DNA of 64,000 nt, from NCBI GenBank assembly GCA_025716855.1, contig JAIXMQ010000047.1, positions 62,001 through 126,000 of the forward strand, read 5' to 3'. Made by a program: the position numbers and the translations under genes. How positions within the stretch are numbered: position 1 is the stretch's first letter; every line of letters starts with the position of its first letter. Below the pieces are notes generated by a model. That model saw only the letters and a list, made by a program, of their open reading frames with translations, did no database searches and was not told where the DNA came from. The DNA is from Pilaira anomala (Eukaryota > Mucoromycota > Mucoromycetes > Mucorales > Mucoraceae). Positions 1 through 9,640 of this stretch are shown here, piece by piece.

Positions 1-1
1 A

Positions 2-130
2 GATGGTAGAAAAAATTTGGAAATTATTGGAGCTAAACAGCGTGTTATGGAATTGATGACACATCAAGACTCGGAGGTTAGATATCATGCTTTATCTGCT
101 ACTCAGAAATATTTTGCAATGACATCATAA
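2..130 (+). CDS. VMA13: V-ATPase subunit H (Vma13-like), C-terminal end only
   Basis: Only the last 42 codons are inside the window; the gene enters from the left edge. The frame ends at a TAA at 128-130. The visible peptide contains the stretch RKNLEIIGAKQRVMELM followed by VRYHALSATQKY. This matches the conserved end of V-ATPase subunit H, where a G-K-x-x-VM-x-x-M helix precedes VRYxALxAxQK. Subunit H is the V1-sector regulatory subunit. It couples V1 to Vo and inhibits ATPase activity when V1 is detached, on vacuolar and endosomal membranes. The identification rests on a short segment, but the motif order is characteristic. The gene for the V-ATPase assembly factor RAV1 is about 40 kb further on in this window. 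Confidence 0.8.
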   Translation, partial: DGRKNLEIIGAKQRVMELMTHQDSEVRYHALSATQKYFAMTS

Positions 131-213
131 ATAAAATCTACAAACATTTACATTTACATTTACATTTACATACATTGATTTCTTTTTCTTCTATTTAAGT
201 ATCAGTATAAAAA

Positions 214-892
214 ATGGAAGAGGGAACAGATTTTAAGAAAAATGTCATTCAGTTACAGAATGAGAGGAATAAATGTAACATGAAACGATACTGTCAAAAA
301 ATACAATATCAGAGTATGCATATGGATGAATGGAGATATCGTAAAAAAGTTTATGTGTAAGTTCATTCTACTGATAACTAATAGGATTTTTGACAACATG
401 ATTGAACAGCTCAAAATAGAGAAGCTTATGAACTTCTGGTAGAGAAACAATTAAAAATTACAAGTTTACTTGAAAAGATCTCAGTTAGTATCATAGCCAG
501 TGACTGTGGGTATAACATTCCAATGGATGAAACCACAGGTAAGACGTTACACGCAAAGCCATGTATCTATTATATAATTACATAACTTGAATATAGATGC
601 TCAACTGATGCAAGCATCACAAGACACGTACAAAGAATTAAAAACTCTATTTCAAATTGTTGACCAATACAATTACAAACCATCTCAGAATGCAATGTAT
701 ATCTCGTTCAAGCCTACTATTAGTCTTAATGGTGCTACAAGCATTAGTTATCAACAAATATTAAGAGACAAATACTTTCAGTTACAATCATTAGAGCAAA
801 GGGTATTAAAACAAAAGGATCCAAATAGTTATAAAGAAGATATGGATGCATTTGAAACAAAACAAATCGCAGAAAAGTTTTTTGATATTTAA
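214..892 (+). CDS. Small coiled-coil protein, unknown function
   Basis: I do not recognise this family. The three-exon model is 214-356, 420-538 and 597-892, with introns of 63 and 58 bp that have GT/AG ends; summed length gives 185 residues in frame. The product is hydrophilic, rich in Q, K and E, and heptad-like in its first 60 and last 50 residues, which suggests a coiled coil. No membrane segment, signal peptide or catalytic motif is visible. It begins 84 bp after the V-ATPase subunit H stop, on the same strand. Its stop codon (890-892) overlaps that of the convergent aminotransferase gene. A small structural subunit of a larger complex is possible, but this is a guess. Confidence 0.6.
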
Positions 893-2430
893 TGTTTCAA
901 TTCTTTTACAAATCTTTTTAAACCAACCTCTAAAACAGACCAAGGTAAGGCAAATGTTAGGCGAAGGTACCCAGGTTCAGGCGTATGGAACGCAATACCT
1001 TGTGCTAAATAAACACCGGCATCTAAAAGATTCTTCCAGAGTAACTTGTTTGATTCAATTGTAGGTTTAGTGAAGTTACGAATATCAAGTAACATAAATG
1101 GAGATGCTTCGGCTTCAATATATTCAATATCATGTGCTTTTAAAAATCGAGTCGTCTTATCATAAGAATCCGCTAATGCTATTCTATTTTCCAATAAATA
1201 TCTATTATACACATATTAAAGTTTAGTAATTTTTTTATCATATGGTGTCATAATTAAAAACTTACTCATCAATCCATTTGCTATCTGAGAACAAGTTATA
1301 AACCAGTCGTTCTGTAATGCTCGAAGTGTAACTGAAATGTCTATAGTTTGTGATAATGATGATTATTTATAATGAGATAAACTTACAAATATTTCTCATG
1401 CTCCTATTTCAACACTTACGCGCTACGACCTAATGCTTTTCTCAAAGGTTCATTGAATTGATCGAGAATAAAACCAACACGAAAACCGTTGATACTAAAA
1501 TCCTTTGATAAGCCATATATAACATGTACTAGAGCAGGGTCAATGAAATCCTTATAAGGTAAACTTAAAACAGACACAAATGGGTCTTCTTTCTTCTTAT
1601 CTAACAAATGGCTAAAAGTGGACAATGCATAAATTTCATCAAATACCATATGAATCTTGTGCTTGGAGGCGAAATTTAAAAAGGTTATAATATCTTGTCG
1701 TAAATAGCATCTACCTAATGGGTTTTCTGGGTTAGTAATGATCATGCTGGTAATTTTTTTTCCTTCTGATTTTGCAGTTTGGTATTGAGATTCCAACAAG
1801 TCCGGGTCCACAGTCATATTACTTAAATCTGGGTAGTGCAAGTAGACTGGATAAATATTCACACCCGTATTAACAGGAACATCATAATCAAATGCACCGT
1901 AAAATGGAGTAGGAATCAAGCAATAATCTCCAGGATCAGAGATAGCCATAAATATTTGGTTGAGCGAGGCGCCTGCGCCTGTTTGGGCCGAGATTTGATT
2001 CCAATGGACTGGGTAATACGGATTAAAATGTCGTGTGAAAAAGTCTTGTAAGAGTTGGCGAAGACGTTGTGAACCATCTGCTGGGCCATAATCTAAATCC
2101 TATTTTAATATACCATGGATAATTAAATAACAAAAGTTTCGGGGCTTATCATTAATCAAATTTACCCCTGGAGATAAGTCAAGACACTCTCTAGCCTAGA
2201 TGATTTAAACAGAGTATGAGAAAATAAAGATACGTTTTATAAATGCATGAAAAATTTTAAACCTTTTGATATATTTTCTGTTGCAAAAGGTCATTATGAG
2301 CAACACCTAAATTAAGTGCACCAGTAGGATTGAACTCTGGGTGATGAAGTTTACCTAATACATCTGAAAATGCTTCCACCATAGGGCTTTGAATAGCAAG
2401 GGTTTCTGAAGCTCGATTAGAAATAGACAT
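889..2430 (-). CDS. PLP-dependent class I/II aminotransferase, ACC-synthase-like
   Basis: The five-exon model on the minus strand is 2263-2430, 2166-2195 (a 30 bp micro-exon), 1420-2099, 1266-1340 and 889-1201, giving 421 residues in frame. Near the N-terminus are FNPTGALNLGVAHN, as in the ACC synthase/fold-type I group, then DYGPADGSQRLRQLL and PTPFYGAF. The cofactor site is visible as YGLSKDFSINGFRVG, where the Lys would form the Schiff base with pyridoxal phosphate. ITNPENPLGRCY supplies the conserved NPxNPxG turn, and DEIYALS the Asp-x-x-Tyr that contacts the pyridine ring. Members include ACC synthases and general aminotransferases; substrate cannot be read from sequence. No targeting signal is seen, so it is probably cytosolic. 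The 3' end overlaps the neighbouring gene tail to tail. Confidence 0.85.
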
Positions 2431-3295
2431 TTGTTAATAAAAAAAAGTGAAGAAGAAATGTTTTTTCTAAAGCGTCTTATCTTCTCCCATTTTATATGCG
2501 ATACAATTCTGGGGTTTAAATGTTAGACTTATCTTTCGTAGTCAATGCGTCATTTGACTTAAGTACGAATGTTATTTGGTAGAGGCGTGTATGCTTTGTA
2601 ATGCGAAAAACCTTAGTCTACAAAAAAGGATTTTTGTGATCAATATTACTTTTGCTTATAAGCAACTTTTTAAGAAGACTGCGACAGGCTTGCTTTATAA
2701 ATACGGATGCAATACTACATAGGATCGTATTATGTACTCGGCTTACTTTGGTATATGTTTAATATTTGGACTATACAGGCGGTTGACCTTACTTATTGCT
2801 ATATATGCAAATGCAATCAAATATATTTATCTGTGTCATTTTATTGCTGTAATATTGACGCAAATATACTATTGTCTTTGTAATTTTTTTCGATAAAAAG
2901 TGATATAAACCGCTGTTGATTCAAAAAGAATCTTGAGAATAAAAGATTACCTAAGCAAGCCATTTCAGTCATAATATTTAACAGATACTATTAAAAGAAA
3001 TCTATCAAATGTTTTTAGCAATACAAGTTCTTCGTCGTATTCTTTGGTTAAAGTTACATATAAAGCTAAAACAATGTTTAGAATTAAACTTAATGAATTA
3101 ACGGTGCTTAATAGACTGTTTTGACAGATTGAAAGGCTTAATGCAATTCATGTCGCGAAGCTCATCACTGAGTATCAACTCTCCTCGACGCTCCGGCAAA
3201 GGCGACGTCATCTTTGCCAGGCTGAAATACAGCGAAAAAAATTAAAAATAACAAGGTCTTTTTTTTTTATTACATAACTCCCCACTCTTCACCAA
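2431..3295. other. Divergent intergenic region
   Basis: This 865 bp stretch separates the start codons of the minus-strand aminotransferase and plus-strand complex I subunit, so it must hold both promoters. It has no credible open frame on either strand. The AT-rich left part contrasts with a GC-richer patch at about 3180-3230 that carries a GACGTCA motif. Confidence 0.6.
3204..3210 (+). promoter_or_regulatory. CRE/ATF-like half-palindrome GACGTCA
   Basis: GACGTCA lies 86 bp upstream of the complex I B12 start codon inside a locally GC-rich patch. It matches seven of eight bases of the bZIP target TGACGTCA. Binding is inference only. Confidence 0.3.
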
Positions 3296-3505
3296 ATGTT
3301 GTTTAACAAATCTCACGTTGAAGCACAGGTCAAGACACCTGTTTATCACGATCCTTGGGCCAAGCGTGAAGCCTGGCGTAAGAGTCCCATTTTCTCAAAG
3401 AGTTCCAACTTTAAAACCATGTTCCCTGGACTCGGTATTGCTACTGTTGCATTCGCTGCTTATTGTACTTATGAACATTTTGTCCTCAACAAGAAAGGTC
3501 ATTAA
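3296..3505 (+). CDS. NDUFB3: NADH:ubiquinone oxidoreductase B12 subunit (NDUFB3-like)
   Basis: This intronless 69-residue protein carries the family hallmark DPWAKREAWRKSPIFSK and MFPGLGIATVAFAAY, followed by a short tail. The B12 subunit of mitochondrial complex I has exactly this plan: an N-terminal DPWxxREAWR segment, a PGLG turn, then one transmembrane helix. It is an accessory subunit of the membrane arm in the inner mitochondrial membrane. The helix here is about residues 45-62. Length agrees with fungal B12 proteins. The start at 3296 is the first ATG, preceded by the A-rich context ACCAA. Confidence 0.88.
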   Translation: MLFNKSHVEAQVKTPVYHDPWAKREAWRKSPIFSKSSNFKTMFPGLGIATVAFAAYCTYEHFVLNKKGH

Positions 3506-3905
3506 ATTATCGAAAACCAACTTATTATTTTTACCCTCAGTATGTTAAATGGAATGATATGTACAAAAAAAAAATGAATAGAATATTTATATATTTTGTT
3601 TAGGCCTTCTTTTTCATTAACTTTCGATAACCCATTTAATTGTACACAACACCCTTTTTTTTTATAGTTTTTGATAATAAAGTTCAATGATAGATTATTA
3701 AAAGGAAAAAAATAGGAAAATTATAATTCGTTCAAACCATTGTGCAAAGGAGAGAAGAGACTTCACGTGTAATGTAGTTTATTTGAAAGTTCATTCCCAA
3801 AAATGGAATTTCCTACTTGATTTGGATTTGACTTTATGTGATTTAAAGTCATCCTAAATTACTGTCCTTTTTTCTTTTTTCTTCTCTTCTTCACAATTGA
3901 TTTCA
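3506..3905. other. Intergenic region between NDUFB3-like and GNAT genes
   Basis: About 400 bp hold the 3' region of the complex I gene and the promoter of the next gene. There is no convincing frame; short open stretches are AT-rich noise. A CACGTG E-box lies at 3764-3769, and a pyrimidine-rich tract at 3868-3892 precedes the next start codon. Confidence 0.5.
3764..3769 (+). promoter_or_regulatory. CACGTG E-box
   Basis: A perfect CACGTG palindrome sits 137 bp upstream of the GNAT start codon. In fungi such sites are bound by bHLH factors of the Cbf1/Pho4 type. One hexamer carries little statistical weight. Confidence 0.3.
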
Positions 3906-4907
3906 ATGGATAATAAAAAGATAGACACAGAAGCATCAGTAGCGAAGCATACTCCTAAAGTTGTATTAAGAACATATCAAGCAAGTGATCATGATCAAGT
4001 TCAATCTCTTTTTCGCGATACAACGGTCCCTTTAGTTTTTGAAAACATTCGTAGTAAAATTTGGGCTCCTTCCACTTGGATCGTTTGGTTTATTGGCTAC
4101 ACTTTACTTTTATTAACTGTACCAAAGGCTGCCACTTATCTTTTCGGTGAACTCCCAAGCTGGCTTGACACTATTATTAGAGTATTTACAACCTTTGCAT
4201 GGGCAACGATTGGTTTCGCTACTCTATTTATTGTTTGTGATCGTATTGAACTTCCAAACCGTATAGAGGAAGCATTTGCTAATGATTTAAAAGACCCTGA
4301 ATTATATTACTTGAATTATATACTGGATAAGGATGGCAATAAGGTACGTAAAGCAAAAAAGGATCAAATGCCATCTCATTTCTGGGTTTTGACATTGGAT
4401 GATGAAGTATGTGGTATGATCGGTTTGTCATGTAATGCTGAAGACGTTTTAGAACAAAGAACTATGATGCCTGTTGCATGGAAGCAGTTTGTTTCTTCAG
4501 TATTGTATCTCTTACGTTTACCCGTGCCTGCAATGTTGGAAAGAGGTTCTATTCCAGAAAAGAAACATATTTTTGCTCATAAACAAATCCCCAAAACTGC
4601 TACTATTACTCGTTGGGCTGTTCGCAACGAACTTCAAACATGTGGTTTCTCTACTCTTTTAATCAATCGTGCCATGACTTGGGCTAGTGAACATGATATC
4701 AACCGAGTTTATGCAATGACAGATGAATGTTGTATGGCTGCCGAACAAATTTTGGTTAGTCGTCATAACTTTGTTATTATGAAGAGATACAATTTGTATT
4801 ATTTTGGTCAATATCGTAAATTGTTTGGCTGTCGTGTTGTTGAATGGATGGAAAAAAATGGTGATAAGACGAGAAAGGTTTTTCAAAAATCAAAGATAAC
4901 AAAATAA
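3906..4907 (+). CDS. Membrane-anchored GNAT-family acetyltransferase
   Basis: Single exon, 333 residues from the first ATG at 3906 (the frame is open a little further up, but without an ATG). After about 20 polar residues comes VVLRTYQASDHDQVQSLF, a typical first strand and helix of a GNAT domain. The domain is then interrupted by two hydrophobic segments at about residues 55-80 and 90-110. The fold resumes at SHFWVLTLDDEVCGMIGL and continues with ITRWAVRNELQTCGFSTLLI. The second stretch sits where the acetyl-CoA loop is expected, but the canonical R/Q-x-x-G-x-G/A signature is degenerate (RNELQTCGFSTLL). This plan, a GNAT domain split by a membrane hairpin, resembles NAT8-like ER enzymes. Substrate is unknown. 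Confidence 0.7.
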   Translation: MDNKKIDTEASVAKHTPKVVLRTYQASDHDQVQSLFRDTTVPLVFENIRSKIWAPSTWIVWFIGYTLLLLTVPKAATYLFGELPSWLDTIIRVFTTFAWATIGFATLFIVCDRIELPNRIEEAFANDLKDPELYYLNYILDKDGNKVRKAKKDQMPSHFWVLTLDDEVCGMIGLSCNAEDVLEQRTMMPVAWKQFVSSVLYLLRLPVPAMLERGSIPEKKHIFAHKQIPKTATITRWAVRNELQTCGFSTLLINRAMTWASEHDINRVYAMTDECCMAAEQILVSRHNFVIMKRYNLYYFGQYRKLFGCRVVEWMEKNGDKTRKVFQKSKITK

Positions 4908-5094
4908 TAATATTCCATAATCCTTCCTTTAATAAACCTTGTATAATATAATATTTATTCTTAAAATATATAAATTGCGTGTTTATAAATGTTTTTTTAA
5001 AAAAAAATATTATGTTCCTTTATTTTCCACCATAAAAAAATACATATCAATTCTCTGTACTAGCATATTTTTTCGGTTACATTTTGAATAATGA

Positions 5095-6126
5095 TTATTC
5101 TGGCTTCTTAACGTCAGGTTTACCGCAAGCAGAAAATTTTCTAAGAGTAACAGGTACAATCATTTTATGAACTCTTCTCAAATGGTCCCTATAAGAACTC
5201 CATATATGATACTTTCTGTCACACGCGTTACAGAAGAAATTAACTTCGTCAACTACTAAAGTTTTATCACCTCTGCTTTTACGACTCGGTATGTTGCCTG
5301 CATGATGATGGAAAAAAACATGCTCTCGATAGTTGATCTTACTTCTATATGGTTTATCACAAACATTACAATATTTTTGCAGTGGATCGACGACCAATTG
5401 TTCATCCTTTTTGATGGACAGGGGAGGCAATTTCATATCATGACGTTCAGTCAAATGTGTGCGATATAAACGTTTGCTGGAAAAAGCCTTATCACAAGGA
5501 GTACAATGGTTATTTGGATCATCCACATTGGGTCTCTGACCGAGATATTTAAGAACAGCTAAATCAGCCTTAGAGCCTCCTATCTTTATATCATGAAATA
5601 TATCAAGATGGGTTCGATATAAAAGTCTGGTGAGAAATAATTTACCGCATTCTTTGCAATAATTACTACAAGTGTTACCATCAGGCGCTTTACATTCCTT
5701 TCCTTGATGTAGTTCAGGCAATGCTTTAATATGAATTGTACTTAAATGACGCATATAAGCTGACCTTTGGGGATATTTTCTATCACATGCAGCACAATAA
5801 TTGTTTGGATCGTTTACATCCGGTTTTAAACCAGGATAAACAATTTTTTGAATCGGTACTGCTGTATGATGAACACGTCGCAGGTGCAATGCAAAATACT
5901 TTCTTTTTACCAATGTTCTGTCACATACCTTACAGTAAAGTTTTTCGGGATCAAAGTTGCTAGGATCAGTAGGAAGGTCAGGCAAGGTCATTTTATGAAA
6001 CCATTCCAGATGAGTTCGATAACGGCTTTTACCGGCGTACTTTTTTTTGCATACAATACAGTAGTTGTCAGGGCTGTCAATAATAGGTACTCTAGCACGA
6101 GGAGAAGGCCGGGTGGCGATTTTTAA
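5095..6126 (-). CDS. Seven-finger C2H2 zinc-finger protein, 5' end unresolved
   Basis: The frame encodes seven evenly spaced fingers of the form C-x2-C-x12-H-x4-H, each about 45-50 residues apart. Examples are CDRTLVKRKYFALH and CNACDRKYHIWSSYRDH. The linkers repeat a P-D/N-DPNNYC theme, so the whole protein is a tandem array rather than classical fingers joined by TGEKP linkers. The first finger lies upstream of the first in-frame Met (5989-5991). The frame is open to 6126, where a TAG/acceptor-like AG ends it. I could not place an upstream exon with an ATG in phase, so the start is unknown. Such arrays suggest nucleic-acid binding; no effector domain is seen. It converges on the GNAT gene with 187 bp between the stops. 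Confidence 0.7.
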   Translation of the reverse strand, partial: LKIATRPSPRARVPIIDSPDNYCIVCKKKYAGKSRYRTHLEWFHKMTLPDLPTDPSNFDPEKLYCKVCDRTLVKRKYFALHLRRVHHTAVPIQKIVYPGLKPDVNDPNNYCAACDRKYPQRSAYMRHLSTIHIKALPELHQGKECKAPDGNTCSNYCKECGKLFLTRLLYRTHLDIFHDIKIGGSKADLAVLKYLGQRPNVDDPNNHCTPCDKAFSSKRLYRTHLTERHDMKLPPLSIKKDEQLVVDPLQKYCNVCDKPYRSKINYREHVFFHHHAGNIPSRKSRGDKTLVVDEVNFFCNACDRKYHIWSSYRDHLRRVHKMIVPVTLRKFSACGKPDVKKPE

Positions 6127-6642
6127 CTAAGGCCATTATTAAAAGAGAAGATGAAAAAAAAAATTCGTTTGTTCTTTAGTTTGGGATTCGGATGTAAATG
6201 ATGAAAGGCTGAAGTTTAGGACTGGGTTACCAGACTGGCTTTGGCTCAGCTTAGGACTGGGTTACCAGACTAAGTGCTGTCGTTTAGACTATGTAGTAGA
6301 GTAATCTATTATGTAGAATGATTTTTGGGATCAGATGGCCTCCTACCTTCTCGTGGTTGATCCTGTTAAACAAAAAATGTTTTGTGAACTAAAAGGAGCC
6401 TTTTCCGCCATCATTATTATTAACGTAATCTAATAAAAATGTATATTTAAACACTCCTGAAAAACTGCTTTTGTCGAGAGAAAAAATTTTAAAATGTTGA
6501 TCAAAATGACTACGCCGTTTATAATACTAAAGTTGTCTTTACTTTAATTGTATATTCAATAGGAAGATGTTATGGGATCATACACATCATAAGAGAAATC
6601 ATGAAGGAAAAGCGTAACATTTATTAAATAAATCAATGAAGT
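6127..6642. other. Noncoding stretch with a short direct repeat
   Basis: About 500 bp without a credible gene. It probably contains the promoter and perhaps a missing first exon of the zinc-finger gene. A perfect 21 bp direct repeat occurs at 6216-6236 and 6251-6271. Confidence 0.5.
6216..6271. repeat. 21 bp direct repeat pair, 35 bp period
   Basis: TTAGGACTGGGTTACCAGACT occurs at 6216-6236 and again at 6251-6271 with a different 14 bp spacer. Each copy also holds a partly self-complementary core, CTGGGTTACCAG (CTGG and CCAG arms). It lies about 90 bp upstream of the open zinc-finger frame on the minus strand and could be a duplicated regulatory element. Confidence 0.7.
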
Positions 6643-6930
6643 TCAGATCAAGGCTTTCTTCATTTCTTTCATTAGAGCATCATTTATTTTCTTGATATCT
6701 CCGAAAAAACCTCCTTTTCCTATCTTCAAAGAAATATCTTTGGTAGCAGTTTGACTATACATGTTGGAAATGAACTGACTCTTCTGTTCAGCCCTTTCTT
6801 CAATATAAGCGGAGATACCCACCAAATAACCAAAGTAGACATATTTACTTGATTGTTTTAACAATACATTTAGTTCCTTAAAATTTGAGATGTTCGAGCT
6901 ATTATAGTGATAGAACAAACGGAAATAAAA
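6643..6930 (-). CDS. Hypothetical 3' exon or gene remnant
   Basis: An open frame on the minus strand ends at 6643. The stretch after a plausible acceptor (TATAATAG just above 6930) encodes about 90 mostly polar residues, including FGYLVGISAYIEERAEQKSQ and a basic end. Its composition looks more like protein than the surrounding DNA. I could not join it to an upstream exon with a start. It may be the last exon of a gene whose earlier part is the open frame at 7389-7829, or a decayed copy. No family recognised. Confidence 0.25.
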   Translation of the reverse strand, partial: FYFRLFYHYNSSNISNFKELNVLLKQSSKYVYFGYLVGISAYIEERAEQKSQFISNMYSQTATKDISLKIGKGGFFGDIKKINDALMKEMKKALI

Positions 6931-6951
6931 GCAATAAAAAATATATAACAA

Positions 6952-7388
6952 AGTTAAAATGAATCAGACTGCAAAAATAAACTAAATTTTATTAAAAGGT
7001 ACAAAAAGTGTGGTTATATATAGTAAATAGAAGTTAAACAAGCGAAGCATGAATTGTGAAACATAGCCATGATCAATGATCTATTACAATAAACATGTTG
7101 CTGAAAATAAGATAAAAGGTCCCCAAGTATTATAACTGGTAGCTGTACCTGATAATTATAAAAGAGGCTTGTTGATCATAGAGACAATAATGTGATTTAT
7201 ATTAGCCAATTAGATAATTATTGTAGTGTGAATAAACTTATAGTATCGTAAAGTAGTGAAGGATATTAGAGCATGTGTAATTATATGAGAATATAATGTG
7301 CTCGTTCACAACAAAATTGATTGACTGCAAATTATTGGTTCTTGATACTTTCGTGAACAGAGGAATGTGTACCATAAATAACCACAAA
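6952..7388. other. AT-rich noncoding stretch
   Basis: About 440 bp between two doubtful open frames. A shifted minus-strand frame (7238-7492) continues protein-like sequence past the end of the 7389-7829 frame, which would fit a frameshift in a dead gene. Otherwise nothing is recognised. Confidence 0.35.
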
Positions 7389-7829
7389 TCAACCATCATT
7401 TGTAATAATTCTGTTTCTGGAAGCAATTGACAATAGCCTAGAGGCAAAATGGTGGACGGTGATGTCTTTGTTCTTTTGAGAGACGTGACCATGGTAGGAA
7501 ATGGGTATTACAGGGGTAAACCCTTTTGTAAATGCATCAAGGGAATAGAATCCCCATGGTTTGTATGAGTGCAACTTCATATATTGCCTTAGGAGTCTTT
7601 CAGTGTTTATAACTATTGGACCATAAGTATCTATGTATATTTCTTCCGTACATTGTTCTTTTAGTTGCATAGTTATCGCCGACCTAAAGAATGGTATGAT
7701 ACAATCGTTTGTTGCAATATATACGCTTGTCAGTGGAAGCACGTGAATGCCAAAATAAATTGATATCTCTTGGAAATGTAAGATTTCTATGCATTTAGAT
7801 TTATTATCTTGTATATCAAAAATATACAT
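7389..7829 (-). CDS. Hypothetical open frame, possibly a pseudogene
   Basis: A 146-codon minus-strand frame with protein-like composition, for example LRQYMKLHSYKPWGFYSLDA. Its first 17 codons fall inside the 1 kb duplicated repeat that starts at 7779, so the apparent start is supplied by repeat DNA. After the stop, similar sequence seems to continue in another frame. This favours a truncated or frameshifted gene captured at the edge of the repeat cluster. No family recognised. Confidence 0.25.
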   Translation of the reverse strand: MYIFDIQDNKSKCIEILHFQEISIYFGIHVLPLTSVYIATNDCIIPFFRSAITMQLKEQCTEEIYIDTYGPIVINTERLLRQYMKLHSYKPWGFYSLDAFTKGFTPVIPISYHGHVSQKNKDITVHHFASRLLSIASRNRIITNDG

Positions 7830-8818
7830 GTCCTAATAGAAGCTGTGCTTTCTCGCAATGACTATTAAACTTTATAATTATGCTACTTTGATTCTTACAT
7901 CATTCGAAAGAGCGTCAAATTCTACCTTAGACATCAATAAAAAGCTAAACTTTAAAACCATTTAAATACAAAGATATATCTACATTTCTAATTTTTTTTT
8001 TTTTTTAAGCTGTGAAAAAAATTCCATTTTTTAGAAAAATTTGCTAGTCCCCCCCTATGGATTTTTTCAAAATTCAGAAATATCCCTACATCTTTAGATT
8101 AAAAAGGTTTTAAAGCTTGGCCTTTTAATGACACATGTAGAATTTTGCGCTCTTTTTAATGATGCAAAAATCAAAGCTAAGTAATAATAATAATTTATGT
8201 TTACTGTCAGAAAACGAAATAAAGTTTTTATTAGGGCAAGTATATTTTCTGTTTCTAATAATATAAATCAAATCATATAGAAAGATGCGCCTTCAAATTC
8301 TGCACTTTCTGTATATCATATTGTTTAATGAAATAGTTGATTTAGAGGAACGTTACTTTGACAAGAAGGTATTTTTTGTCAAAATTTTGATTTCTGGGAC
8401 CGAAAAACGAGGTGTATATAGACCATGCTACATGCACTCTCCATTTGTAGTGCATGTAAGGAAAACAGTTTTTGTTAGAAAAAGTATATTTTTTACATAT
8501 AAAAAAATACATCTTTATATACAATCATCTGCCCATATAAATTTAGAATTTTCTGGATATAGTAATGTATAATAAAATAGTTAATATTGAAGGACTTTAC
8601 TTTGACATGAAAGGTTTTCTGGGCTTAAATATGTGGTGTGTGTAGTTTATATGAGGCGCGCTTATTGGTGGGTGAGTCACCACTCTAAATTAACTAAACA
8701 CAGCTTAAATTTTAAGCCCTAGAAATCTTTCATGTCAAAGTAAAGTCCTTCAATATTAACTATTTTATTATACAATACTATATCCAGAAAATTCTAAATT
8801 TATATGAGAAGATATCTT
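7779..8818 (+). repeat. Large direct repeat, copy 1 (about 1.04 kb)
   Basis: This segment reappears almost base for base at 11215-12242, starting at AAGATTTCTATGCATTTAG and ending within the right arm of the terminal palindrome. Differences are scattered substitutions and small indels. Because both copies contain several of the family's shorter units in the same order, a secondary duplication of the assembled structure is more likely than two independent insertions. Confidence 0.85.
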
Positions 8819-8890
8819 CATACAAAGATATATTTTTTATATATATAAAAAATATACTTTCTCTAGCAAAAACTGTTTCCCGAGCTTTTT
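8428..8890. repeat. Palindrome with about 180 bp arms
   Basis: The left arm (about 8455-8640) is reverse-complemented at about 8695-8885: AAACAGTTTTTGTTAGAAA faces TTTCTCTAGCAAAAACTGTTT, and TTGAAGGACTTTACTTTGAC faces GTCAAAGTAAAGTCCTTCAA. The roughly 55 bp loop is GC-richer. A small perfect hairpin, TACATGCACT/AGTGCATGTA with a 10-base loop, lies just outside at 8429-8458. The same structure recurs at 11853-12242. Confidence 0.85.
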
Positions 8891-8999
8891 TGATTTTTTT
8901 GAATGTTTACATAAATGTGGATAATATATGTTGGTATTATAAAGCTTTTAGAGGAAAGCTATTGAATAGTTTCTAGTATATAATTCGAGGCTATTTAGA

Positions 9000-9640
9000 A
9001 TGAAGTAAAAATCAAAGTAAAGTAATTATAAAGATTAATGGCTATTATTGTATTTTTAAGAAAGTCGAATTTACAGTCTTTGTTTAGGGCAAGTATATTT
9101 TATGCTTCTAGACATATCATTTTAAATCTATAGACAGATGTGCCATCAAATTCTGCATCGACTGTATATCACATTGTATATTAGAATACTTGATTTAAGA
9201 TGACTTTAATTTGACAAGAAAGAAAAATTTGTCAATATCTTTACATTTTTAAAGGAAAAAAACAAACGGGGTGTACATAGGACTTTAAGCAGTGTGAAAC
9301 GTTACACACCCTATGAAAGTAGACTAGATGCACCACTACCCCCTATGGACACCCCGTTTTTTACCCCTAAAATGGAAAAAAAAAATCGAGATATGGACAA
9401 AATTTTCTTTCTTGTCAAATTAAAGTCATCTTAAATCAATTATTCTAATATACAACATGATATACAGTCGATGCAGAATTTAAAGACGCATTTTTTCGTG
9501 TGTTTGGATTCGTAACTTTAGATATGAAAAATATACCTGCCCTAACAAAAACCGTAATTTGACTTTTTCACAATAAACATTAATCTTTATAATTACTCTA
9601 CTTTGATTTTTACACCATTCGAAAGAGCGTCAAATTTTAT
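9000..9640. repeat. Palindrome with about 300 bp arms
   Basis: The left arm (about 9000-9300) and right arm (about 9345-9640) are imperfect reverse complements. Landmarks are ATTCTGCATCGACTGTATAT at left against ATATACAGTCGATGCAGAAT at right, and ACTTTAATTTGACAAGAAAG against its complement. The centre near 9325 is flanked by a GGGGTGT.../...ACACCCC pair. The right arm doubles as the left terminal repeat of the next element. Confidence 0.8.

Noticed and set aside
3897..3905. Upstream extension of the GNAT frame to 3897
   Set aside because: The codon at 3897 is TTG, not ATG; the first ATG is at 3906, so the protein starts there.
8285..8572. 95-codon frame duplicated at 11709-11996, apparently two related genes
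   Set aside because: Both lie in the duplicated palindromic repeat. The differences between them are largely nonsynonymous (V/A, E/G, K/E, I/L, N/I), which does not suggest coding constraint; the shared frame follows from recent duplication.
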